64,000 bases of DNA from Halomonas fontilapidosi. Its GTDB lineage: Bacteria; Pseudomonadota; Gammaproteobacteria; Pseudomonadales; Halomonadaceae. A program made the position numbers and the translations under genes. The number at the start of each line of letters is the position of its first letter. Position 1 is the stretch's first letter. Of the stretch, positions 49,594 to 57,329 are shown piece after piece. The stretch is from the NCBI RefSeq assembly GCF_014192285.1, contig NZ_JACHXQ010000012.1, positions 1 through 64,000 on the forward strand. The letters run 5' to 3'. The notes beneath the pieces are model-generated. The model ran no database searches, was not told the origin of the DNA, and saw only the letters and a program-made list of their open reading frames with translations.

Positions 49594-51012
49594 TCAGTCC
49601 GCGCTCAACGCCTTGAAGGCTTCCAGGGCGCGGGCTCGGGCGGCTCGGTGATCGACGATGGGCGCCGGGTAGTCGATGCTTCCCAGCAGGTCCTTCGGGG
49701 GAGCATGGCGGGCCTTTGCCGGCAGTTCGGCCAGCGCTGGCAGCCATTCGGCGAGGAAGCGGCCATCGGGGTCGAAGCGGGTCGACTGGGTGGTGGGATT
49801 GAAGATGCGGAAGTAGGGCGCGGCATCGGTGCCGGTGGAGGCGGCCCACTGCCAGCCGCCGTTATTGGCGCAAAACTCGCCGTCCACCAGGTGGCGCAGG
49901 AAGAAGGCCTCGCCATGGCGCCAGTCGATCAGCAGATGCTTGGCGAGGAACATGGCCGTGACCATGCGCAGGCGATTGTGCATCCAGCCGGTGGCAACGA
50001 GCTGGCGCATGGCGGCATCGACAATGGGGTAGCCGGTGCGTCCTTCGCACCAGGCCGCGAAGCCCGCCTCATCGTCACGCCAGGCCAGTCGTTCGGTGTG
50101 GCGCTGGAAAGCCCGATGGCGACATACCCGCGGGAAGCCGACGGCCACGTGTCGGTAGAACTCGCGCCATACCAGCTCATTGACCCAGGCGGTAAGGCCG
50201 GCATCGCCCTCGGCCAGCGCGCCATTGTTTTCGGCCATCACCGCCTGAAGACACTGTCGATGGGAGATCATGCCCAGCGCCAGGTAGGGCGAGAGTTCGC
50301 TGGTGCCGCGAATCGCCGGAAAATCGCGCTGCTCGGCATAGTGGCGTGCCCGAAAGCGCAGGAAGCGCTCCAGGCGATCGGCGGCGGGGCCCTCGCCGGC
50401 CGGCCAGTGGCGACTATCGATGGGCGTATCCGCCAGGGCGGGAAGCTCGGGCAGCGGATCGGAGGCAATATCGAGGCGTGTCTGGGGGGGCGGTGCGTCG
50501 TGCAAGGCAATGCGCTCCGCGGTCAGCTGGCGGTGCCAGGCCTTGGCAAAGGGCGTGAAGACGCCATAGTAATCGCCCTTGCCGGTGAGCAGCTCGCCAG
50601 GCGCAAAGGCCACGTCGTCGTGGTGGCCGTGGGCCGTCAGGCCGGCGTCCGCGAAGGCGTCTATGACCGCAGCATCGCGGGTGCGCTCATCCACCGGGTA
50701 CTCGTGGTTGAAGTGCAGGGCGCTGGCGCCGGTCTCCCGGGCGATGGCCAGCAGGGTGGCCGGGGCCTCTTTAAAGTCGTCGATGTCGCGATGCAGCAGC
50801 GGAATGCCGAGGCCCTCGAGGTCGTCGCGCAGCGCGGCGACGCCTCGGGCCCAGAAGTCGAGTTTGTTGGCGCCATGCCCGTGGCGCTGCCAGTGGGGGA
50901 GGCTGCGCAGGAAGACGGCGACCACGGGGCCCTGCCGGGCGGCTGCGGCCAGGGCGGTGTTGTCCTGGACGCGCAGGTCGCTGCGCCACCAGACGATCAC
51001 GGGGCGGGTCAT
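49594..51012 (-). CDS. phrB: Deoxyribodipyrimidine photolyase
   Basis: Photolyase uses blue light and reduced FAD to split pyrimidine dimers. ATG 51012 gives 472 residues starting MTRPVIVWWRSDLRVQDNTA, after CCGGAG; a longer frame upstream overlaps merR and is rejected. The N-terminal antenna domain is followed by the FAD domain, with WVNELVWREFYRH, WMHNRLRMVTAMFLAKHLL and WQWAASTGTDAAPYFRIFNP (about 366-385), the class I CPD photolyase signature with the electron-transfer tryptophans. It lies 13 bases after merR, a pairing typical of light-inducible operons. Confidence 0.95.
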   Translation of the reverse strand: MTRPVIVWWRSDLRVQDNTALAAAARQGPVVAVFLRSLPHWQRHGHGANKLDFWARGVAALRDDLEGLGIPLLHRDIDDFKEAPATLLAIARETGASALHFNHEYPVDERTRDAAVIDAFADAGLTAHGHHDDVAFAPGELLTGKGDYYGVFTPFAKAWHRQLTAERIALHDAPPPQTRLDIASDPLPELPALADTPIDSRHWPAGEGPAADRLERFLRFRARHYAEQRDFPAIRGTSELSPYLALGMISHRQCLQAVMAENNGALAEGDAGLTAWVNELVWREFYRHVAVGFPRVCRHRAFQRHTERLAWRDDEAGFAAWCEGRTGYPIVDAAMRQLVATGWMHNRLRMVTAMFLAKHLLIDWRHGEAFFLRHLVDGEFCANNGGWQWAASTGTDAAPYFRIFNPTTQSTRFDPDGRFLAEWLPALAELPAKARHAPPKDLLGSIDYPAPIVDHRAARARALEAFKALSAD

Positions 51013-51025
51013 TGGGGGCTCCGGT

Positions 51026-51940
51026 TCAGCGGACGGGAAGGCGGGCTTGAAGGCCTTGCATGGCCTCGCCGAGGTCATCGCCCAGCAGTTCGACGCGAGT
51101 TTCCTCCAGGTCGGCTTCGCGGATGCGGGCCATGGGGCCGCAGGCCATCAGCGGGACCTCGAGCTGTTCGGCCAGGCGTGGCAGCTGGCGTCGCACCAGT
51201 TCGGCCTTCTCCGCCTTGCCGCTGGCCAGCAGCAGGGCCGCGGCCTGGAAGCGCTCCACTGCCAGGGGCAGCTCGCTGCAGGGGAGGGGGGCATCGAAGA
51301 GTTGCACCCGATAGCCGCGGTCGCTGGCCGCCAGGGCCGTGAGCAGCACCCACAGCGGGGCAGGGTCATCCGGAAGGGGGGTGATTAGCAGCGTCGGGCC
51401 CTGGCCCAGCCGATTGGCATGCAGCAGTCGGGTGCCGATGCGGGTCCGCAGGAACGCCTCGAGTGTGCGACGCTGCAGCGCATCGCCGAGTTGCTCTCCC
51501 CAGCCCTCCTCGAGCTGGCGGACCACCGGCTGCCAGAGCTCGGCCAGGCAGGTTGGCACCGGATAGAGCGCCAGCGACTGGTTGAACAACTCTTCCAGTC
51601 GCGTCAGGTCCAGCGCCTGCACGGCGCTGACCAGTTGGCGACGCTGGCCGGGCCAGTCGCCGGCGGCAGGCGCCGGGGTCTCCGCGGTGTCCGGCTGCTC
51701 GAGCAACTCGCGAACCTGGCTGACCGGTACCCCGCGGTTCAGCCACTGCAGGATACGCTCGACGCGCTCGATGTCCTCGCGGGCATAGAGACGGTGACCC
51801 TTGGGGGTCCGCTGGGGCTTGATCAGGCCGTAGCGTCGCTCCCAGGCGCGCAGGGTGACGGAGTTCACTCCGGTCAGCCGGGAGACTTCGCGGATCGGAT
51901 AGAGCGGGGTGTCGGCCGCACGCCGTGCCTCATCATTCAT
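51026..51940 (-). CDS. MerR-family regulator, CarH/LitR-like without B12 ligands
   Basis: The 304 residues have a MerR winged helix (12-80) with YPIREVSRLTGVNSVTLRAW and YGLIKPQRTPKGHRLY, followed by a helical and Rossmann-like C-terminal part (about 100-300) that aligns by eye with the cobalamin domain of CarH/LitR. In CarH the cofactor needs a W-x9-EH motif and the axial histidine in an (E/D)xHxxG motif. Here W147 is kept, but the EH position reads R157-R158 and the histidine position reads A194 in LPDDPAPLW. So it probably does not bind adenosylcobalamin and may need another photoreceptor. It overlaps the CbiX-like ORF by 4 bases and precedes the photolyase gene. Confidence 0.85.
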   Translation of the reverse strand: MNDEARRAADTPLYPIREVSRLTGVNSVTLRAWERRYGLIKPQRTPKGHRLYAREDIERVERILQWLNRGVPVSQVRELLEQPDTAETPAPAAGDWPGQRRQLVSAVQALDLTRLEELFNQSLALYPVPTCLAELWQPVVRQLEEGWGEQLGDALQRRTLEAFLRTRIGTRLLHANRLGQGPTLLITPLPDDPAPLWVLLTALAASDRGYRVQLFDAPLPCSELPLAVERFQAAALLLASGKAEKAELVRRQLPRLAEQLEVPLMACGPMARIREADLEETRVELLGDDLGEAMQGLQARLPVR

Positions 51941-52041
51941 GAGCGTACCGACTCCCCTGCCGGCTCAGCGCAGCGCTCGGTGAGGGCTCGCCAGTGAGGA
52001 TCGCTGGAGTCGTGGGCGAGCAGGATCAGTGTGTGTGTCAT
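51937..52041 (-). CDS. 34-residue ORF, N-terminal fragment of a CbiX-like protein
   Basis: The short ORF begins MTHTLILLAHDSSDPHWRAL after a TGGAGA ribosome site 7 bases upstream. Its first 20 residues look like the N-terminus of single-domain CbiX/SirB sirohydrochlorin chelatases, whose start has the form LLAHGSxDPxW. The usual 110-130 residues are cut to 34, and the family Gly of the AHGS tract is Asp. The stop overlaps the merR start by 4 bases (ATGA), as if a deletion fused the remnant to the regulator. It may survive as a leader that couples translation to merR. Function unlikely. Confidence 0.6.
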   Translation of the reverse strand: MTHTLILLAHDSSDPHWRALTERCAEPAGESVRS

Positions 52042-52064
52042 GGAAGTCTCCAGTCGCGAGAGGA

Positions 52065-53123
52065 TCAGGGGGCGTCGGCTGACAGGGCCTCGCCGAGGTG
52101 ATGTCCGGAAAGCCAGGCATCCTCGACCCGTGGCCCGCGCCAGGCATCGCCGCACAGCGCCAGGCCCATGGCGGTACGGCGGTAGTCAAGGTTGACGGCC
52201 TCGCCTGCAGCGAAGACGTTCGGCTGCGCATAGCGCCAGAGGTGGGCCCCCAGGTCACTGGGCTCGGGCAGGGTGGCGCCGCCTGGCAGGCGCTGACGGA
52301 AGGCCTCGAGCAACTCCCGCGCCACGCTCTCGGCGTCGAGGGTCAGATGGGTCTCGCTCCATTCCAGGCGCGCCAGCAGGCTGAGGCTTTCGCCCTGACC
52401 GCGGCGGCCGGGTTTGTGGTCGTTGCGGCTGACGAAGCGCAGCGGGTCGGCAGCCGGTGCCCGTTCTTGGTCGGGGTCGAGGCGCACCGCCTGCCAGTCA
52501 TCGTCGACGCCCGGCAGGGCCGGCATGGCGGTATCAAAGCGGGCCCAGGCCGCCCAGCACGGGCGCTGGATCACCGCCTCGCACTCCTCGGCCAGGGCGG
52601 GGGCGTGGTCGGCCAGCAGGGCGGCGGCCTGCGGCGTGGGAATGGCGATCACCACGCGGGCGAAGGGGCCATGGCGCTGCCGGCGCTCGTCCAGCAGCCA
52701 CCATTGGTCCTCCTGGGCTTCAAGACGCTCGATGCGTGTCTCGCAGACAACCTCGAGCCCCTCAGCAAGCTGACGGGGCACGGCACTCATGCGCGGGGTG
52801 CCGATGAAGCGTTCGACCTCGTCGTGGTGGCGCTGCCAGCCACTCTCGCTGATCTGCCAGAAGCTATGGGGCCAGGTGGCGACATGCCCCGCCTCCTGCC
52901 AGGCGCTCACCTGGCGGTGAAAGGCCGGGTCACGCACGCTGAAGAACTGGGCGCCAAGGTCGACTTCGGCATCCTGCAGGTGGCGGCTGGACATTCGCCC
53001 CCCGGCGGCGCGGCCCTTGTCGAACAGGCAGACGGGCAGGCCGGCGTCTTTCAAGGCTTGCGCGCAGGCAAGACCGGCGATGCCGGCGCCGATGATGGCG
53101 GTGGAAACGGGAGGCTGTGGCAT
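52065..53123 (-). CDS. NAD/FAD-dependent oxidoreductase (renalase-like, COG3380 type)
   Basis: The 352 residues start with the FAD dinucleotide fold IIGAGIAGLACAQALKDAG (about 10-28) and FDKGRAAGGRMSSR. The C-terminal part has LWRYAQPNV and LALCGDAWRGPRVEDAWLSG, the typical pattern of the renalase/amine-oxidase-like subgroup. The substrate is unknown. It is the first gene of the minus-strand operon and faces the TIGR01777 epimerase across a 105-base gap with the CarH-type half-sites. Genes of this type are often seen beside photolyase genes; co-regulation by light is an inference. Confidence 0.88.
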   Translation of the reverse strand: MPQPPVSTAIIGAGIAGLACAQALKDAGLPVCLFDKGRAAGGRMSSRHLQDAEVDLGAQFFSVRDPAFHRQVSAWQEAGHVATWPHSFWQISESGWQRHHDEVERFIGTPRMSAVPRQLAEGLEVVCETRIERLEAQEDQWWLLDERRQRHGPFARVVIAIPTPQAAALLADHAPALAEECEAVIQRPCWAAWARFDTAMPALPGVDDDWQAVRLDPDQERAPAADPLRFVSRNDHKPGRRGQGESLSLLARLEWSETHLTLDAESVARELLEAFRQRLPGGATLPEPSDLGAHLWRYAQPNVFAAGEAVNLDYRRTAMGLALCGDAWRGPRVEDAWLSGHHLGEALSADAP

Positions 53124-53156
53124 GGTGATCTCGTGCAGTCAACGGCATTGATCGCT

Positions 53157-53187
53157 AGACTAGCAGAAGTGTACAACGGCTGTATAA
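53157..53187. promoter_or_regulatory. Probable MerR/CarH-type operator and divergent promoter
   Basis: TGTACA (53170-53175) and TGTATA (53181-53186) start 11 bp apart. Read leftward they are TATACA and TGTACA, two TnTACA units in tandem at 11 bp, the arrangement known for CarH operators. For the leftward operon TTATAC (53182-53187) and TAGTCT (53157-53162) are 19 bp apart, the long spacer seen at MerR-activated promoters, with TGTACA in its centre. For the rightward gene TATAAC (53183-53188) could be the -10. Repression or activation cannot be told. Confidence 0.6.
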
Positions 53188-53228
53188 CTCACGGTGGCTT
53201 GTCTTATTGGTAGGGGGAGGGATTCCGG

Positions 53229-54134
53229 ATGCGAGTTCTGATTACGGGCGGCAGCGGTTTCGTCGGACAGCGGCTCTGTCGGCGGCTTAAGGAGGCCGGG
53301 CATCGCCCCTTGGTGGTGTCGCGGGAGCCGGATCAGGTGCGCGATCGCCTGCCGGAGGAGTGCGACATCCGCCGCTCGGTGCTGGATTTCGTCGACACGC
53401 CGCCGGATGCCATCGTCAACCTGGCCGGCGAGCCGATCGCCGCCCGGCGCTGGAGCGATGATCAGAAAGAGCGCCTGATCGACTCCCGGGTCAATATCAC
53501 CCGGGATCTGGTGACGCTCTGCGAGCAGCTTCACTCCAGCCAGGGCCGGACGCCCCGCGTGATGGTTTCGGCCTCGGCGATGGGCTACTACGGCGATCAA
53601 GGCGACCGCGAGGTCACCGAAGAGACCCCGCCCCACGACGAGTTCGCCCACCGGCTCTGCAAGCGCTGGGAGGAGGCTGCCCTGCCGGCCAGGGACTTCG
53701 ACGTCCGGGTAGCCCTGCTGCGCATCGGCCTGGTGCTCGACCTGGGCGGCGGTAGCCTGGAGAAGATGCTGCCGCCCTTCAAACTGGGGCTGGGCGGCCG
53801 CTTTGGCGATGGCAAGCAGTTCATGCCCTGGATCCATCGCGAGGACCTGGTCCGCGCCATCCTCTTTCTCCTCGAGCGCGACGATCTGGAAGGCCCCTTC
53901 AACGGCAGTGCCCCCCACCCCGTGACCAACGCCGAGTTCACCCGCACCCTGGCCAAGCAGCTGGGGCGTCCGGCGATCTTCCCGGTGCCGGCGATCGTGC
54001 TGGAGACCGCCTTTGGCGAGATGTCGCGGCTGCTGCTGACCGGCGCCGACATGCGCCCGGCCCGACTGCTTGAGGCGGGCTTCGAGTTTCAGTTCGAGAC
54101 TCTGGACGCCGCCCTGGCCGATATTCTGGGCTAA
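53229..54134 (+). CDS. TIGR01777-family NAD-dependent epimerase
   Basis: An extended SDR-like protein of 301 residues: ITGGSGFVGQRLCRRLKEAG (5-24), VNLAGEPIAARRWSDDQK around 64-81, VSASAMGYYGDQGD near 113-126, and a C-terminal DUF1731-like tail with RPARLLEAGFEFQFETLDAA. The substrate is unknown for the family (YfcH in E. coli). AGGGGGAGGG precedes the start. It diverges from the FAD oxidoreductase and shares its regulatory gap, so it is probably part of the same response. Confidence 0.92.
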   Translation: MRVLITGGSGFVGQRLCRRLKEAGHRPLVVSREPDQVRDRLPEECDIRRSVLDFVDTPPDAIVNLAGEPIAARRWSDDQKERLIDSRVNITRDLVTLCEQLHSSQGRTPRVMVSASAMGYYGDQGDREVTEETPPHDEFAHRLCKRWEEAALPARDFDVRVALLRIGLVLDLGGGSLEKMLPPFKLGLGGRFGDGKQFMPWIHREDLVRAILFLLERDDLEGPFNGSAPHPVTNAEFTRTLAKQLGRPAIFPVPAIVLETAFGEMSRLLLTGADMRPARLLEAGFEFQFETLDAALADILG

Positions 54135-54206
54135 CCGCCAAGCCGCCAAGCCGCCAAGCCGCCAAGCCGCCAAGCCGCCAAGCCGCCAAGCCGCCAACCC
54201 GCCAGG
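54135..54206. repeat. CCGCCAAG octamer tandem repeat
   Basis: Seven perfect CCGCCAAG units run from 54135 to 54190, followed by two degenerate ones (CCGCCAAC, CCGCCAGG) to 54206. The array begins directly after the epimerase stop codon, in the gap between two convergent genes (epimerase and rapA). No spacer structure is present, so it is a simple tandem repeat that may vary in copy number between strains. Confidence 0.92.
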
Positions 54207-54266
54207 TAAGCGCCAGAGCAACGGGCGCTTGCCCAAGGGCAGCCGACGTAGGCCTGGCTCGCGAGC

Positions 54267-57215
54267 TCAGCGCGTTTCGTCACCCACGGTGACGATCACC
54301 CTCACCGCGTCGAGGCGCAGCCGGGTGCCTTCGATGGCCTGGTCCAGGGCGGTGCGTTCGTTGCGCAGCGCCTCCAGCTCGTCGGCACGCACCGCCGGGT
54401 TGAGTCGTGATAGCGCCTCGAGGCGACTGAGCTCTGCATCGAGCTCGGCGCGCATGCGCACCTGGGCGGCCTCGACGATGCTCGGCAGTTCCCGCTCGGC
54501 CTCCGCCTCGGCACCGTCGAGCAGCTCGCGCAGCCGGTCGTGGCGGCTCTTGATCAGGTCACGGGCCACCGCCTTCTTGACCTTCTTCACGGCCTTTGAG
54601 AGGCCGGTAAAGGAGATCTTGTCGGTGAGGTTGGCGCCGGACTCGTCGAGCAGCACGCGCACCGCGGTGGGCGGCAGGAAGCGGTTGAGGTGCAGACGCT
54701 TGGGTGCGGGGCAGTGGGTGCGGAAGACCAGCTCGACCATCAGCCGGCCGGCGGGAATCGCCGGGTGCTTGAGCAGAGCCAGGGCCGTATTGCCCATGGG
54801 GCCGTCGAGGATCCGACCCATCATCTCGCGCAGCAGCGGGTGCTCCCAGGAGAGACGCTGGACGTCGTCCCGGGCCAGGGCCCGCGAGCGCGAGAAGGTG
54901 GCCGAGAAGCCCTCTTCGCCCTTCGCCAGACCCGGCAGGCCGTCGAGCATCTGCGGGCTCGGCTGCAGGTGCTGGATGCCGCCGCCCAGCTCCTGGCTGT
55001 CGACGCCGAAGATGTCCAGCGCCTGGTCCAGGTAGCGGGTCAGGGCCTTGTCGGCATCGAGCTCGCGGATCGCCGCGATGACCGCATCGGCGCGCTCGTG
55101 TCGGCAGGCGTTGAGCTCCAACAGGCGGTTGCGTCCGGCATCGCGCTCGGCCAGGCGTGCCTCGAACAGCGCCCGGGTCTCCGCGATCACCTCCTCGAGC
55201 GCCTCGTCGTCGAGCAGGCTGTCGGCCAGGGTGTCGCCGAAGGCGGCATGGATCTCGCTGCCCAGGCCATGGGGCGCACTGAAGGCGTCCATGCCCTGGT
55301 GGTACCAGCGCAGCAGCTTTTCGCCGGGACTGCCGGCAAACACCGGCACATGCAGCTCGATGGCATGGCGCTGGCCGATACGGTCGAGACGGCCAATGCG
55401 TTGTTCCAGCTGGTCGGGGTGCAGCGGCAGGTCGAACATTACCAGGTGGCGGCAGAACTGGAAGTTGCGCCCCTCGGAGCCGATCTCCGAGCAGACCAGC
55501 AGCTGGCAGCCTTCCTCCTGGTCGGCGAAGGCCGCCGCGGCGCGGTCGCGCTCCACCAGCGAGAGCCCCTCGTGGAACACCGGGGCCTGGTAGCCGCCGA
55601 GCACGCGCAGCCCCTCGGCCAGGCCCATGGCGGTCTCACGGTCATGGGCGATCACCAGCACCTTGTCATCGGCGAAGCCGCCCTCGCCGTCATCGGCGAG
55701 GCGCTCCAGCAGCCAGGTCACGCGCGGGTCGAACTGCCACCAGGGCTCGGTGTTGAGCGGATCGTCGGTCAGCGCCCGGTACGTGGCATCCGGGTAGATC
55801 AGCACCTCGGGATGGTCGAGGCCGGTCTCGATCAGCAACTCGTCCAGATAGTCCTCGTCGCGCGCCAGGCGGCGCAACACCCGGCGGTAGGAGGAGGGCG
55901 CCTCGAGCTCCTCGATATGCAGGCGGCGCGCCGGGAAGCCTCCCACATGGCGGCGACTGTTGCGAAACATCACCCGGCCGGTGCCATGGCGATCCAGCAG
56001 CTGGTCGCGCAGCTGGTCACGGGCGGCGGCGTGCTGGTCGTCGCCGCGCTCGGGGTCGGCCAGGGTGTCGAGCAGCGCCAGGCTGTCGGGCTCGGCGATC
56101 ACCGCGGCGACCCGCCCGCGGTCGGTGTCTTCGCCCGGCAGGCGCTCCAGGGCATCGATCGCCTCGGCCACCTCCACGTAGTGCTGCTCCTCCTCGCGGA
56201 AGGCCTCGAGACTGTGGTAGCGGTCGGGGTCGAGCAGGCGCAGCCGGGCGAAGTGGCTCTCGAGGCCCATCTGCTCCGGAGTGGCGGTGAGCAGCAGCAT
56301 GCCTGGCACCTGCGCCGCCAGGCGGCCCACACAGGCGTAGCCGGGGCCGCTCTGTTCCGGGCTCCAGTCCAGATGGTGGGCCTCGTCGACGATCAGCAGG
56401 TCCCACTCGCAGGCCAGCGCCTGCTGCTGGCGATGGGGGTTGGCGAACAGCCAGTCCTGGCTGGCCAGCACCAGCTGGCCGGCCTCGAAGGGGTTCGCCT
56501 CGCCTTGGGCCTGGCTCTGCTGCTCGTCAAGCAGGGTGACCTCGAGGGCGAAGCGGCGCAGCAGCTCCACCAGCCACTGGTGGCTCAGGCTTGCCGGCAC
56601 CAGGATCAGCGCCCGTTCGGCGCGGCCGGTGAGCAGCAGGCGATGCAGGATCAGCCCCGCCTCGATGGTCTTGCCCAGCCCCACCTCGTCGGCCAGCAAT
56701 ACGCGCGGCGCGTGGCGGCGGGCTACCTCGTCGGCGATATAGAGCTGGTGAGGAATCAGGTCGATGCGCGGACCGGCCAGGCCGAGCGCCGGGTTCTGCT
56801 CGATGCGGTGGAAGTGGTGCAGGGTGCGAAAGCGCAGGTCGAACCAATCGTTGCGGTCGACCTGGCCGGTGAGCAGGCGGTCGCGGGCCTGGTCGAACTG
56901 CATGGTATCGGCGAGCCGCGCCTCGGGCAGTTCGCACAGCTCGCCGGCGTCGTCCTCGCCGATGTAGACGATCAGGCCGCCGACCTCCTTGCTGTCGTCA
57001 ACGGTCATCTGCCAGCCCTCGGTGGACTGGATGCGGTCGCCGCTGCCGAAGGCCACCCGGGTCAGAGGCGCGTTGCGGCTGCTGTAGGTGCGGGTTTCCT
57101 GGCTGGCGCCGAAGAGCACGGTGACGCTGCGAGCGTCGACGTTGAGGATGGTGCCCAGGCCGAGTTCGGCCTCGCCGTCGCTGATCCAGCGCTGGCCGGG
57201 AGAGAAGTCGCTCAT
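54267..57215 (-). CDS. rapA: RNA polymerase-associated ATPase RapA (HepA)
   Basis: RapA is a SWI2/SNF2 translocase that recycles stalled RNA polymerase. The 982 residues (E. coli 968) have the N-terminal Tudor-like part (about 1-110), helicase motif I LADEVGLGKTIEAGL (about 173-187), the DEAH box LLIVDEAHHLDW, ATPEQMGLESHFARLRLLDP, and the second ATPase lobe with SEIGSEGRNFQFCRHLVMFD. The C-terminal spacer domain is complete. Transcription convergent with the epimerase gene; start ATG 57215. Confidence 0.95.
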   Translation of the reverse strand: MSDFSPGQRWISDGEAELGLGTILNVDARSVTVLFGASQETRTYSSRNAPLTRVAFGSGDRIQSTEGWQMTVDDSKEVGGLIVYIGEDDAGELCELPEARLADTMQFDQARDRLLTGQVDRNDWFDLRFRTLHHFHRIEQNPALGLAGPRIDLIPHQLYIADEVARRHAPRVLLADEVGLGKTIEAGLILHRLLLTGRAERALILVPASLSHQWLVELLRRFALEVTLLDEQQSQAQGEANPFEAGQLVLASQDWLFANPHRQQQALACEWDLLIVDEAHHLDWSPEQSGPGYACVGRLAAQVPGMLLLTATPEQMGLESHFARLRLLDPDRYHSLEAFREEEQHYVEVAEAIDALERLPGEDTDRGRVAAVIAEPDSLALLDTLADPERGDDQHAAARDQLRDQLLDRHGTGRVMFRNSRRHVGGFPARRLHIEELEAPSSYRRVLRRLARDEDYLDELLIETGLDHPEVLIYPDATYRALTDDPLNTEPWWQFDPRVTWLLERLADDGEGGFADDKVLVIAHDRETAMGLAEGLRVLGGYQAPVFHEGLSLVERDRAAAAFADQEEGCQLLVCSEIGSEGRNFQFCRHLVMFDLPLHPDQLEQRIGRLDRIGQRHAIELHVPVFAGSPGEKLLRWYHQGMDAFSAPHGLGSEIHAAFGDTLADSLLDDEALEEVIAETRALFEARLAERDAGRNRLLELNACRHERADAVIAAIRELDADKALTRYLDQALDIFGVDSQELGGGIQHLQPSPQMLDGLPGLAKGEEGFSATFSRSRALARDDVQRLSWEHPLLREMMGRILDGPMGNTALALLKHPAIPAGRLMVELVFRTHCPAPKRLHLNRFLPPTAVRVLLDESGANLTDKISFTGLSKAVKKVKKAVARDLIKSRHDRLRELLDGAEAEAERELPSIVEAAQVRMRAELDAELSRLEALSRLNPAVRADELEALRNERTALDQAIEGTRLRLDAVRVIVTVGDETR

Positions 57216-57329
57216 GGTGCCTCGGGGATGCTTGGGATCGGTTCGGTGCCGCAGGCCACACCCGGCCCGGCGGCGACAGGGCGCGGTATCTTACAGCAAA
57301 GCCCGGCGCGGCTTAAGCACCGGTGACGA

